A stretch of 64,000 nt of DNA from Selenomonas sputigena (GTDB lineage Bacteria; Bacillota; Negativicutes; Selenomonadales; Selenomonadaceae): assembly GCF_026015965.1 (NCBI RefSeq), contig NZ_CP110383.1:1924051-1988050 (forward strand), written 5' to 3'. The notes below the pieces were generated by a model. That model searched no databases, was not told where the DNA came from, and saw only the letters and a program-made list of their open reading frames with translations. This document shows, piece after piece, positions 15,557-23,768 of this stretch (positions within the stretch are counted from its first letter, which is position 1; each line of letters begins with the position of its first letter). The position numbers were made by a program, and so were the translations under genes.

Positions 15557-17569
15557 ATGCAAAACGCATCTTTTTTGCGCCTGCCTTCTTGGCAGGCGTT
15601 CTCTTCCGTTGCCGCAAAAGGACTCAAGGTGTTTCTTTTCTACCTTGCAGTCCTTTCTTTCTGCCGCGCCTTCTTCATCTTCTGGATGCACGACTACATG
15701 GCCGCGGCGACGGGCAGCGCGGACATCGCCATCGCACTCTGGCGCGGCATGCGCCTGAGCTTTCAGACAGCGGGGGTGCTTGCGCTCTTTTCCCTCGTGC
15801 CCGCCGCGCTCGCACGTCTTCTTCATGCACCGCTTGAAAATCTCGCATGGCGCGTGATGAGCGCCCTTTCCCTCACGGTGCTCTCCATCCTCTACGCCGC
15901 GAGCTTTCCCTACTACCGCCAATATCACACGGGCTTTCATCAACTCATCTTCAATACGGTGAACGAGGACGTCTATGCGCTCTTTATCTCGCTCGTGCAG
16001 GAATTCTACCTGCCCGTGCGGCTCGCGGGCGCACTCCTGCTCGCCTTCCTTCTCTATCGTGCGCTGTGCCTTCTGCTCGCGTGCGATTTTTCCGCTCTCG
16101 CCGAGCGACTGCTTCCCTGGCGGTCTCTTCGCCGCGCTCTCTTCCTCCTGATTCTCGCACTCGTCGCCCTGTTGAGCGCCTTCGGCGGCAGCCTGCGCTG
16201 GCAGGACGCCGTCAACTGGGAGAATGCCGGCGTCACGAACGACGCCTTCCTGAACGAAGCCATCCTCGACAATTTCCAGGCGCTCTATCGCGCCTATGTG
16301 CTGAACAGCCGCTTCCTCGCGTGCAACGGTCTCGACTTCACCGTCGAGGAGATCGAGCGCCTCGCCGCGCTCCACGCAGGCCGTCCTGCCGATACGCGCG
16401 ACCTCGACGTCTACCTCACGCGTGAAGCCGAAGGCGCACAGATCGAAAAGCCGCGCCACATCTTCCTCATCATCTCCGAAAGCTACGCCAACTGGCCGCT
16501 CTTGGAAAAGTATGCGAGCCTGCACATCGCCGACCCCACGAAAGAACTGCTGAACGCAGCTGATACCGTTTACTGTGATACCTTTCTACCGAACGGTTCG
16601 AGCACGGTGTCCGCCGTCACGGGCGTTGTCACGGGATTCGCCGACGCCAACCTCTACCTCACGACGATGCCCGAATCTTTCGCTGCGCCCTATCCGACCG
16701 CCATCGCGCCCACATTCGCCCGCCTTGGCTACCACACGGATTTCTGGTATGCAGGCCCTGCGACATGGGAGCGCATCGAGCCGTTCTGCCGCGCGCAGGG
16801 ATTCGAGCAATTCTACAGCCGCGGCGACTTCTCCTCCGACGAGGGAAGTGTCTGGGGCGTCGACGATGAAGTTCTCTACCGGGAAGTTCTCTCGCGCATC
16901 GATCCCGAACAGCCCGGGCTTCATGTGCTCCTCAACGTCTCGAACCATTCTCCGTACACGGTCGATCTCGCCGCCAAGGGTTTTCCCGCAGAAGATGTGC
17001 GCACCGCGCTCCCCAAGGAGGCGCAGGGAGATGACGCCCTCCTCAAAGAACTCGGCCACTACTGGTACGCGACGCAGGAGCTCGCCGCCTTCCTCCGCGC
17101 GGCGAAGGAAAAATTCCCCGAAGCTCTCTTCGTCATCGTCGGCGACCATGCCGACCGTTACAACATCGAGAAGACGCCGTCGCTCTACGAGCGCTACGCC
17201 ATCCCCTTCATCCTCACGGGGCACGGCGTACGAAAGGATCTGCTCAACCCGGAAGCTGCGGGCAGTCAGATCGACATCGCGCCGACACTCATCGAGCTGA
17301 TTGCGCCTCGGGGCTTTCGCTACGAAGCCGTAGGAAGAAGCCTCACGCGCGGCAACCGGCAGGGCGTCAACTACGGCTTTTGGATCACGCACAGCGCCAT
17401 CGGCAGGACAGATACCGTTCCGCTCGTCGCCGAACCGATCAAAGACCGCCCGGCCGCTCTCGACGAAGAGGCTATGCAAGACTATATCAACGCCGTACGC
17501 GCCCTTTCATGGTGGCGGCCGAAGTATGGCCCCATGCTCGACGAGGCGAAGCTTGAAGGTCGTGAATGA
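15557..17569 (+). CDS. LtaS-like membrane sulfatase / phosphoglycerol transferase-type protein
   Basis: A 670-residue inner-membrane protein. Residues about 20-220 contain five membrane helices; the rest is an extracytoplasmic alkaline-phosphatase-fold sulfatase domain. Metal and substrate motifs are IFLIISESY, FLPNGSSTVSAVTG (Ser/Thr nucleophile cluster), NVSNHSPY and IVGDHADRY. Relatives synthesise lipoteichoic acid or add phosphoglycerol or phosphoethanolamine to envelope glycans. A diderm Negativicute would not be expected to make classical lipoteichoic acid, so an outer-envelope glycan or lipid target is more likely; this is inference. The stop overlaps the start of the next gene. Confidence 0.85.
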   Translation: MQNASFLRLPSWQAFSSVAAKGLKVFLFYLAVLSFCRAFFIFWMHDYMAAATGSADIAIALWRGMRLSFQTAGVLALFSLVPAALARLLHAPLENLAWRVMSALSLTVLSILYAASFPYYRQYHTGFHQLIFNTVNEDVYALFISLVQEFYLPVRLAGALLLAFLLYRALCLLLACDFSALAERLLPWRSLRRALFLLILALVALLSAFGGSLRWQDAVNWENAGVTNDAFLNEAILDNFQALYRAYVLNSRFLACNGLDFTVEEIERLAALHAGRPADTRDLDVYLTREAEGAQIEKPRHIFLIISESYANWPLLEKYASLHIADPTKELLNAADTVYCDTFLPNGSSTVSAVTGVVTGFADANLYLTTMPESFAAPYPTAIAPTFARLGYHTDFWYAGPATWERIEPFCRAQGFEQFYSRGDFSSDEGSVWGVDDEVLYREVLSRIDPEQPGLHVLLNVSNHSPYTVDLAAKGFPAEDVRTALPKEAQGDDALLKELGHYWYATQELAAFLRAAKEKFPEALFVIVGDHADRYNIEKTPSLYERYAIPFILTGHGVRKDLLNPEAAGSQIDIAPTLIELIAPRGFRYEAVGRSLTRGNRQGVNYGFWITHSAIGRTDTVPLVAEPIKDRPAALDEEAMQDYINAVRALSWWRPKYGPMLDEAKLEGRE

Positions 17570-18564
17570 TGGCAGCGGAACGCGAAAGGGAAGGCGCCGC
17601 CGACACGCAAAAAAGCCGTGCAGCAAAGAGCCGCACGGCAAAAATCATAGAGAAAACTCTCGCAGCGCTCGCCGCCTGCCACCTCTGTCCGCGCGGCTGC
17701 GGCGCGAACCGCCTGCACGATGCGCACGGCTTCTGCGGCGCTGGCCGATACGCGCGCGTCGGCCTCGTATCGCTTCATGCGTGGGAAGAGCCTTGCCTGG
17801 CTGGCGAAAAGGGCGCAGGAACGGTATTTTTCTCGGGCTGCAACATGCGCTGCGCCTTCTGCCAAAACTACGAGATCAGCCGCGAAAATTTCGGCATCAC
17901 CGTCACGGAGGACCGCCTTGCCGACATCTTCCTAGAGCAGGAAGAGCGCGGCGCGACAACGCTCGACCTCGTGACGCCGACACACTTCGCACCCCAGATC
18001 GCCGCCGCGCTTCACCTCGCCAAGGCGCAGGGGCTTTCCATACCCGTCGTTTACAACTCCTCCGCTTATGAGACCGTTGATACCATTAAAAGCCTGGCGG
18101 GACTCGTCGACATCTTCCTGCCCGACCTCAAATACATGGCGGAAGAGGCGGCTCTTCGCTACAGCACAGCCCCCGACTACTTCAAGACGGCGAGCGCCGC
18201 CATACGATGTATGCGCGAGATCGCGGGCCGTCCCATCTTCGATGATACCAATCGTATGCAGCGCGGCGTCCTCGTGCGCCACCTCGTTCTGCCGGGACGG
18301 CGCAAGGAAAGCATGAAGATCCTCGACTGGCTCTGGCAGAACTTCTCCGATACCATTTACATCAGCCTCATGAACCAATACACGCCCATGGGCGACCTCT
18401 CAAAAGTCCCCGAACTCAACCGCCGTCTCACGACCTTCGAATACGAGAGCGTCGTCGACCACGCACGCAGTCTCGGCATCGAAAACTGCTACATCCAGCA
18501 AGGCGGCACCGTCTCCGCCTCCTTCGTGCCAAAATTCGACGGACGAGGGGTGGAAAAATACTGA
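17566..18564 (+). CDS. PflX-type radical SAM protein
   Basis: A 332-residue cytosolic radical SAM protein of the COG1313 (PflX) group. An N-terminal cysteine cluster ACHLCPRGCGANR with GFCGAG precedes the radical SAM motif SGCNMRCAFCQNYEIS (CxxxCxxC). GDLSKVPELNRRLT near the C-terminus is typical of the group. The substrate is unknown to me. The start overlaps the sulfatase stop (ATGA type). It resembles AmrS of the downstream AMMECR1 system but is a separate subgroup. Confidence 0.88.
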   Translation: MMAAEREREGAADTQKSRAAKSRTAKIIEKTLAALAACHLCPRGCGANRLHDAHGFCGAGRYARVGLVSLHAWEEPCLAGEKGAGTVFFSGCNMRCAFCQNYEISRENFGITVTEDRLADIFLEQEERGATTLDLVTPTHFAPQIAAALHLAKAQGLSIPVVYNSSAYETVDTIKSLAGLVDIFLPDLKYMAEEAALRYSTAPDYFKTASAAIRCMREIAGRPIFDDTNRMQRGVLVRHLVLPGRRKESMKILDWLWQNFSDTIYISLMNQYTPMGDLSKVPELNRRLTTFEYESVVDHARSLGIENCYIQQGGTVSASFVPKFDGRGVEKY

Positions 18565-18565
18565 A

Positions 18566-18674
18566 CTACACGCACAAACGTCCACTTTGTGAACATTGTG
18601 CGCCGCCCTTACATGAAAGAGCCAATCGGTCTGCGCCCTTCGGGCTTGACTTCTTGGACTTTCATAGTAAAAAA
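18566..18674 (+). repeat. Dispersed repeat family B, copy 3
   Basis: The best complete copy on this strand, directly after the PflX-type gene. It aligns with the reverse complement of 6210-6313 over nearly its whole length and shares GCCAATCGGTCTGCGCC with 11206-11270. Confidence 0.75.
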
Positions 18675-18716
18675 GAAGCCATGGCGGCTCACATCTGAGC
18701 CGCCATGGCTTCTTTT
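18671..18716. terminator. Bidirectional terminator overlapping the antitoxin 3' end
   Basis: A perfect 21-bp stem with a CATC loop, ending in AAAAGAAG/CTTCTTTT on both sides. It lies between converging genes. It contains the last eight codons and the stop of the antitoxin gene. Confidence 0.85.
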
Positions 18717-18988
18717 GGAAATCGCGCAATCGTTCTCAAATACGACACCGCCGTAGCATCGAGCTGCCTGCGTCCCTGCTCCCAATTCTGCAAGGTTGCC
18801 AAAGGAATCCCGAAGGCTCGCGAGAACTCTTGTTGTGACATCGCCAGACGCTTTCTCACCGCCTGAGGTTCTATGCGATATACGACGCTTTTTTTCAAGC
18901 CTTCCACGATACTGCCTTGCGCATCCAGCAGCGCCTCCTGCAAGCCTTCAAAAATTTCACTTGCCGCGTCTGACATCATCGGCTCCAT
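18689..18988 (-). CDS. HigA/NadS-like antitoxin with HTH
   Basis: A 99-residue Xre-type helix-turn-helix antitoxin. The DNA-binding part is near residues 45-80 (VRKRLAMSQQEFSRAFGIPLATLQNWEQGRRQLD), a pattern typical of NadS/HigA proteins. It lies downstream of its toxin gene and overlaps it by 32 bases, the toxin-first order of HigBA modules. Its final residues KEAMAAQM are encoded inside the terminator hairpin. Confidence 0.88.
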   Translation of the reverse strand: MEPMMSDAASEIFEGLQEALLDAQGSIVEGLKKSVVYRIEPQAVRKRLAMSQQEFSRAFGIPLATLQNWEQGRRQLDATAVSYLRTIARFPKEAMAAQM

Positions 18989-19349
18989 GCTGCTCCTCCT
19001 TCCTGTGAAAAATCGCTTTCATCTCTTCTACAATATCCCGAAATACTCTTTTCTCGTCTTCGGTTAAATCAACCTGGACATTTTTCGGATAGGCATACAA
19101 CAGATAAATCGGCTGACTCTCATTATAGATATAGTAGATCACACGGGCACCACCGCGTTTTCCTCTTCCAGAGCCCTGCCAGCGAATCTTCCGTATGCCG
19201 CCCGTTCCGGGAATCAGATTACCACTGTATGGATTCAGTCCGATATATATCTTGAACTCCATCTGAGTTTCTATATCCCATATTTTTTCAACTGCTCGTT
19301 GATATGGCATCGTTTCAACGAGCACTTGAGGAATCACTTCATTCTTCAT
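18957..19349 (-). CDS. HigB/RelE-family toxin
   Basis: A RelE-superfamily toxin of about 130 residues. Recognisable parts are YIGLNPYSGNLIPGTGGIRKIRW, the core strand KRGGARVIYYIYNESQPIYLLYAYPKN, and the closing helix DLTEDEKRVFRDIVEEM. This pattern is typical of toxins paired with NadS/HigA antitoxins. The start is unsure: no good ribosome binding site precedes the ATG at 19349, and a TATAAT lies only about ten bases before it, so the transcript may be nearly leaderless or start at the ATG at 19310. Confidence 0.85.
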   Translation of the reverse strand: MKNEVIPQVLVETMPYQRAVEKIWDIETQMEFKIYIGLNPYSGNLIPGTGGIRKIRWQGSGRGKRGGARVIYYIYNESQPIYLLYAYPKNVQVDLTEDEKRVFRDIVEEMKAIFHRKEEQHGADDVRRGK

Positions 19350-19392
19350 ATCTTTATTATACGTCAATGACGCATCTCATGCAATATTGCAA

Positions 19393-19448
19393 TTCAAAAA
19401 ATATCCCCTTTGTTTCTAGACTGCACCTTGTAGGCAAACAAAGGGGAT
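19393..19448 (-). terminator. Terminator downstream of the small exported protein gene
   Basis: ATCCCCTTTGTTT and AAACAAAGGGGAT form a 13-bp stem. On the minus strand it is followed by ATTTTTTG. Confidence 0.75.
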
Positions 19449-19455
19449 ACGATTT

Positions 19456-19836
19456 TCAGTTTCTGTTGTTCCTCAGCGTCTTCCACATGGTATCATAGAC
19501 CGCCATGTAGTGTGCATATCTCTCTGGAACGCCGTCAAAATCTCCGCCGAGTCGGAAAAAGGCGCCGCCGTCGATCGACAGAAACACACCGTCTTCGCTC
19601 GCTTTGTACAAGTATTGCGCCGTGTTCTGCAGCGCATCGCCGTGCACGAACTTCACCATCCCGCGATAGCTGGTGGCATTGCCTGTCGGAATCCGCTCTT
19701 TCTCCAGGGTTTCCGTCACGATGTAGATGTCCTTGCCATCATAGGAGGTTGCCCAAATATCTTGGGCAAAGGTCTGCGGCATCCATAAAACTTGAGCGAA
19801 CAAGGCAAAAACGACGGCCAGAAAAATCCGTTTCAT
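19456..19836 (-). CDS. Small exported protein of unknown function
   Basis: A 126-residue protein with a clear signal peptide (MKRIFLAVVFALFAQVLWMP, cleavage probably after TFA near residue 25). The mature part (DIWATSYDGKDIYIVTETL and the following strands) looks like a small beta-rich domain. I do not recognise a named family. The ATG follows GGAGGCGTTTGC. It is monocistronic, with its own terminator, located between a toxin-antitoxin pair and aspA. Confidence 0.75.
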   Translation of the reverse strand: MKRIFLAVVFALFAQVLWMPQTFAQDIWATSYDGKDIYIVTETLEKERIPTGNATSYRGMVKFVHGDALQNTAQYLYKASEDGVFLSIDGGAFFRLGGDFDGVPERYAHYMAVYDTMWKTLRNNRN

Positions 19837-19915
19837 GCAAACGCCTCCTTTACTGTACATCTCTCATATTATCGACACTTTCAGGCGACGCCATAAACCC
19901 ATGGCCTTCCTTCCC

Positions 19916-21307
19916 TTATTCGTGCGTGATGCCCGGATGCGTCATCTGCTCAGGCGACATGATGTGGTCGATCTGCTCTTTCGTCAAGAGCTGCTTCTCC
20001 AAGATGACCTCGCGAATCGGCCTGCCTGTCGTATAGGCTTCCTTCGCAAGAATCGCCGACTGCTCGTAGCCGATGTGCGGCAGGAGCGCCGTGACGACGC
20101 CCACGCTTCGGTCGACCCACTGCTGACACTGCTCGCGATTCGGTTCAAGGCCGATGAGCAGCTTGTCGACGAAGGTGCGCACGGCATTTGTCAGGTAGTT
20201 CATCGAGTTGAAAAGGTTGTACGCCATGATCGGCTCCATGACATTCAGCTCGAACTGCCCGTTCTCGACGCCGAACGATACGGCGAGATCGTTGCCGATG
20301 ACCTGATAGCATGCCTGGTCGAGTACCTCGGCGATGACGGGATTTACCTTGCCTGGCATGATGGAGGAGCCGGGCTGGCGCTTCGGCAAGTTCAGCTCGT
20401 TGAGCCCGCAGCGCGGTCCCGACGCCATGAGACGGAAGTCGTTCGCCATCTTGATGAGCACGAGCGCGGTGTTCTTGAGTGCGGACGACACGTCAACGAA
20501 GCCGTCCGTATTGTTCGTCGCGTCGATGATGTTCGTCGACGTCTCGAAATTCTCACCCGTAATCTCGCGCAGCTTGCGCGCGACCGCCTTGATGTAGGCC
20601 GGCTCGGCATTGAGTCCCGTGCCGACCGCCGTGCCGCCCATATTGATGAGGCGGATGCTGTCCATCGACCAGCCGACGCGCTTGATGCTGCGGCGCACGG
20701 CGGACGCATAGGAGCCCATCTCCTGCCCCAGAGTGATCGGCACGGCATCCTGCAGGTGCGTGCGCGCCATCTTCAGGATGTCCTTGTACTCCTCTGCCTT
20801 CTTTTCCAGCTCCGTCGCCAGATAGTCGAGCGCCACCGTCAGCTTGTGTCCCTTGTGCGTCAGACAGACCTTGATCGCCGTCGGAAAAGCGTCGTTCGTC
20901 GACTGCGCCATATTGGCATGATTGTTCGGCGAGATGATGTCATAGCTGCCCTTCGGCTCGCCGATGATTTCAAGCGCGCGATTCGACAAGACCTCGTTCA
21001 TGTTCATGTTGACCGACGTACCCGCGCCGCCCTGAATCGGGTCGACGGGGAACTGGTCGATAAATTTGCCGTCGATGATCTCCTCCGCCGCCTCGGCGAG
21101 CGCGTTGCCGATGCGCTTGTCGAGCCTTCCCGTCTCCATGTTCGCCTGTGCTGCCGCCTTCTTCACCTTGGCGAGCGCCTGAATGAAGTCAACGTCGAGC
21201 CGACTGCCCGTGATGCTGAAATTCTCTATGGCACGCAGCGTCTGCACACCGTAATACGCCTCATCCGGCACCTCAAGTTCGCCGAGAAAATCATGTTCTT
21301 TCCGCAT
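19916..21307 (-). CDS. aspA: Aspartate ammonia-lyase
   Basis: A homotetrameric cytosolic lyase that converts aspartate to fumarate and ammonia, feeding fumarate respiration in anaerobes. Signatures are GGAGTSVNMNMNEVL, the active-site region ARTHLQDAVPITLGQE, and GSSIMPGKVNPVIAE with the catalytic serine loop. It has 463 residues. AspA is preferred over class II fumarase because of the KEHDFLGELEVP start and the GPRCGLNELNLP segment. The LysR gene is divergent and may regulate it. Confidence 0.93.
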   Translation of the reverse strand: MRKEHDFLGELEVPDEAYYGVQTLRAIENFSITGSRLDVDFIQALAKVKKAAAQANMETGRLDKRIGNALAEAAEEIIDGKFIDQFPVDPIQGGAGTSVNMNMNEVLSNRALEIIGEPKGSYDIISPNNHANMAQSTNDAFPTAIKVCLTHKGHKLTVALDYLATELEKKAEEYKDILKMARTHLQDAVPITLGQEMGSYASAVRRSIKRVGWSMDSIRLINMGGTAVGTGLNAEPAYIKAVARKLREITGENFETSTNIIDATNNTDGFVDVSSALKNTALVLIKMANDFRLMASGPRCGLNELNLPKRQPGSSIMPGKVNPVIAEVLDQACYQVIGNDLAVSFGVENGQFELNVMEPIMAYNLFNSMNYLTNAVRTFVDKLLIGLEPNREQCQQWVDRSVGVVTALLPHIGYEQSAILAKEAYTTGRPIREVILEKQLLTKEQIDHIMSPEQMTHPGITHE

Positions 21308-21355
21308 TGCAATCCCGCCCTTTCCTTTTGTCCGAACCGTCTATCTCTTGTATAC

Positions 21356-21384
21356 ATTATACAACTTTTCTGTCACTTTGTCTT
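21356..21384 (-). promoter_or_regulatory. Promoter of aspA
   Basis: On the minus strand, AAGACA and a perfect TATAAT are 17 bases apart, about 50 bases upstream of the aspA start codon. Confidence 0.6.
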
Positions 21385-21484
21385 ACGGAAACAGGAATAT
21401 CGTGGAAATTATTTTCGATGCGTCCATAGGCGGGCGAACGCCGTCAGCTTTATCCTTCCGTCGCCTCGGCAAGCGCTGTGACAC

Positions 21485-21586
21485 CCTATGTACAGCGTGC
21501 TACTTTGATGCCGCTATACAGAAAACGGGCGCGTGAGCATGCCATGCCACTTTGCGCGACGGCTGAACATATATCCTAAAAGTTTA
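21485..21586 (+). repeat. Dispersed palindromic repeat family A, copy 2
   Basis: Aligns over its whole length with the reverse complement of 11093-11200. The best-conserved part is CGGCTGAACATAT-TCCT-AAAGTTTA at one end; TGTACAG and TTTGATG are conserved at the other. The inner palindrome is degraded here. It lies in the aspA-lysR divergent region. Confidence 0.65.
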
Positions 21587-21681
21587 CAGCCTTTATGGAA
21601 TCATGTACAATGCCAATAACGACATCTGTTATCCGCTGTGCGCATAGTGAAACATGTACGTCAAGATTCCGGAGGTGCAAC

Positions 21682-22542
21682 ATGCTCGAAATGTCTATGC
21701 TCGCCCAGCTCGTCGCTTTTGCTGACTGCGGCACGCTGTCGGCAGCGGCGGAGAAGCTGCATACGTCGCAGCCTGCTGTAACGCGCACCATGAAGAAACT
21801 CGAGGAAGAGCTTGGCCTTTCGCTGTTTGCACGCAGCAAGAACCATTTGGCGCTGAACGAAGTCGGCGAACTCGCTGTACGCCATGCGCGCCGCATCCTG
21901 CAGGAGACCGCCGACATGACGGAGCGTCTGCGCGCCTACGAGCGCAGTCTGCGCACCATTTCCATCGCCTTCTGCTCGCCCCTGCCGCAGATCGTTCTGA
22001 CGCCTCTTCTAAACAACATATTCGACGGCATGACGCTTTCCGCCGATATGAAGGACGACGCCGACTTCTTTGCGAAACTCTTCGACCGCACATATCAGCT
22101 TGCCGTCACGCATACGCCGCCCGAGGATGCAACCGTCTTCCATGCAAAAAAATGCGGGCACGAAGATCTCTTTCTCTCGCTGCCCACGACGAGCCCGCTC
22201 GCCTTTCATCCCCGGCTGCAGCTCGACCACCTCAAAGGCGAAACGTTGCTGCTCCTCAACCGCGTCGGCTTCTGGATGAAAGCCGTGCACGAAAAGACGC
22301 CGCAAACGCGCTATCTCATGCAGGAAGAGCGCACGACGCTCACCGAACTCGCCGCGAACTCCCCCTATCCGATTTTTCAGTCCGGCTACTTCATCGCGCG
22401 AGGCGAAGAGATCGAAGGGCGCATCTGTGTACCGCTCGCCGACTCCGAATGCCACACGGACTACTGGCTCGTGTGCCTCAAAGAAGACCTGCCGAAGTAC
22501 CGCAAGCTGTTCGACAAAGTGACGGAAAAGACGATCGCATGA
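21682..22542 (+). CDS. LysR-family transcriptional regulator
   Basis: A 286-residue regulator. The N-terminal HTH (LVAFADCGTLSAAAEKLHTSQPAVTRTMKKLEEELG) is classic LysR. The rest is a periplasmic-binding-like effector domain. The ATG follows GGAGGTGCAAC; a longer frame upstream enters the repeat. It is divergent from aspA, which it may control; LysR proteins often act on divergent neighbours. The effector is unknown. Confidence 0.9.
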   Translation: MLEMSMLAQLVAFADCGTLSAAAEKLHTSQPAVTRTMKKLEEELGLSLFARSKNHLALNEVGELAVRHARRILQETADMTERLRAYERSLRTISIAFCSPLPQIVLTPLLNNIFDGMTLSADMKDDADFFAKLFDRTYQLAVTHTPPEDATVFHAKKCGHEDLFLSLPTTSPLAFHPRLQLDHLKGETLLLLNRVGFWMKAVHEKTPQTRYLMQEERTTLTELAANSPYPIFQSGYFIARGEEIEGRICVPLADSECHTDYWLVCLKEDLPKYRKLFDKVTEKTIA

Positions 22543-22626
22543 AAAAGCCGCCATGCAAATATCTTTTCCACCTTCTTTGCATTCGTGTACCTAACATGAT
22601 ACAATTTGGTAAAGGAGCTGATTTGC

Positions 22627-22923
22627 ATGGCAAAAACAGAAACATTGCATATACGCCTTGAACCCGAAGTCAAGACTTCTGTCGAAAACACTTTGCGCAT
22701 GCTTGGCCTTTCCGCTTCCGAAGCAGTGAATATATTTTTTCATCAAATCCTTCTTCATGAAGGTCTGCCGTTCACTGTACAAAAACCTCGCTTTACTCCT
22801 GAAACCTTGGCTGCACTGCAGGAGTCTGACGACATCGCCGCTGGTAAGATCTCTGCGAAAACATATCTCTGTGCTGCCGACTTGATTCGTGAAGCTAAGG
22901 ACGAAGTAGATGCTGAAGATTAA
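22627..22923 (+). CDS. RelB/DinJ-family antitoxin
   Basis: A 98-residue ribbon-helix-helix antitoxin (LHIRLEPEVKTSVENTLRMLGLSASEAVNIFFHQI), the DinJ pattern. The C-terminal half would wrap the toxin. The ATG is preceded by AAAGGAG. It overlaps the toxin gene by 14 bases. The pair is expected to repress its own promoter. Confidence 0.9.
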   Translation: MAKTETLHIRLEPEVKTSVENTLRMLGLSASEAVNIFFHQILLHEGLPFTVQKPRFTPETLAALQESDDIAAGKISAKTYLCAADLIREAKDEVDAED

Positions 22924-23188
22924 GCAGACCGCACAATTCAAAAAGGATCTCAAAGCTGCCATTCGTCAACATCGTGACCTCACCTTGCTTGAAAACGTCA
23001 TCGACACTTTGGCACGACGGGAACCGCTGCCTGCGCAGCATCGCGATCATGCTCTTACAGGGAGTTTCCGCAACCATCGCGAATGCCACATCACGCCTGA
23101 CTGGCTGCTCATCTATCAAGTCAAGGAGGACACGCTGATCCTTTCACTTGCCCGCCTTGGAAGTCACGCCAAGTTGTTTCAAACCTAA
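22910..23188 (+). CDS. YafQ-family mRNA interferase toxin
   Basis: A 92-residue RelE-fold toxin of the YafQ type, which cleaves mRNA on the ribosome. YafQ catalytic-type histidines and aspartate are visible in PLPAQHRDHALTGSFRNHREC (His), CHITPDWLLIY (His and Asp) and LARLGSHAKLF (His). All of the expected residues appear intact, so this module is probably functional. Confidence 0.9.
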   Translation: MLKIKQTAQFKKDLKAAIRQHRDLTLLENVIDTLARREPLPAQHRDHALTGSFRNHRECHITPDWLLIYQVKEDTLILSLARLGSHAKLFQT

Positions 23189-23200
23189 CCATCTCTTCCT

Positions 23201-23226
23201 CCCCTGCTGATGCAGGGGCGCTTTCT
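23201..23226 (+). terminator. Terminator of the RelB/YafQ module
   Basis: CCCCTGC and GCAGGGG form a 7-bp stem around a 4-base loop, followed by CGCTTTCT. Confidence 0.55.
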
Positions 23227-23278
23227 ATACTCTTTCGCTCCTCCCTGAACCGCGAACCGCCGCAAGCCATGCCCTGCT

Positions 23279-23725
23279 TTATTCGAGCTTCCCGTACGCC
23301 TCGTCCGTCACAGGTTCGCACCATTCGTTCGACGTCTCTTCGCCCGGCACTTCAACGGCGAGGTGACTGAACCAGCTATCTTTCTTCGCGCCGTGCCAAT
23401 GCTTGACGTTCGGCGGAATCTCCACGACATCGCCGACCGCAAGGCTCCTCGCCTCCTTGTCTTCCTCTTGATACCATCCCTCGCCCGCGACGCAGATGAG
23501 AATCTGACCGCCGCCCTTTTTTGCATGGTGGATGTGCCAGTTGTTGCGGCAGGACGGCTCGAAAGTCACGTTGTAAATCGACACGACCGCCCCCTTCTGC
23601 GTCAAGATATTCAGATACGACTGCCCGCTGAAATACTTCGCATAGGCATCGTTCGGTACGCCAAGACCAAAAGCGCCGCCGCGCTCTTCCGTGTGCCCTC
23701 CTGCGCTCCATTCTTCCTTCGTCAT
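23279..23725 (-). CDS. Cupin-domain protein
   Basis: A 148-residue single-domain cupin. Cupin motif 1 includes NNWHIHHAKKGGGQILICVAGEGWYQ and motif 2 includes VVEIPPNVKHWHGAKKDSWFSHLA. The four metal ligands (two His, a later His and nearby residues) appear present. Such proteins often sit beside oxidoreductase genes and may be quinone- or aldehyde-related. The ATG at 23725 follows GGGAGG; an upstream ATG would add ten residues. The next gene is an aldo/keto reductase on the same strand, 43 bases downstream in the minus-strand frame's opposite order. Confidence 0.85.
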   Translation of the reverse strand: MTKEEWSAGGHTEERGGAFGLGVPNDAYAKYFSGQSYLNILTQKGAVVSIYNVTFEPSCRNNWHIHHAKKGGGQILICVAGEGWYQEEDKEARSLAVGDVVEIPPNVKHWHGAKKDSWFSHLAVEVPGEETSNEWCEPVTDEAYGKLE

Positions 23726-23768
23726 GATACCGTTCCTCCCATCGATTTCCTTCATTGTATCTCAGAAA

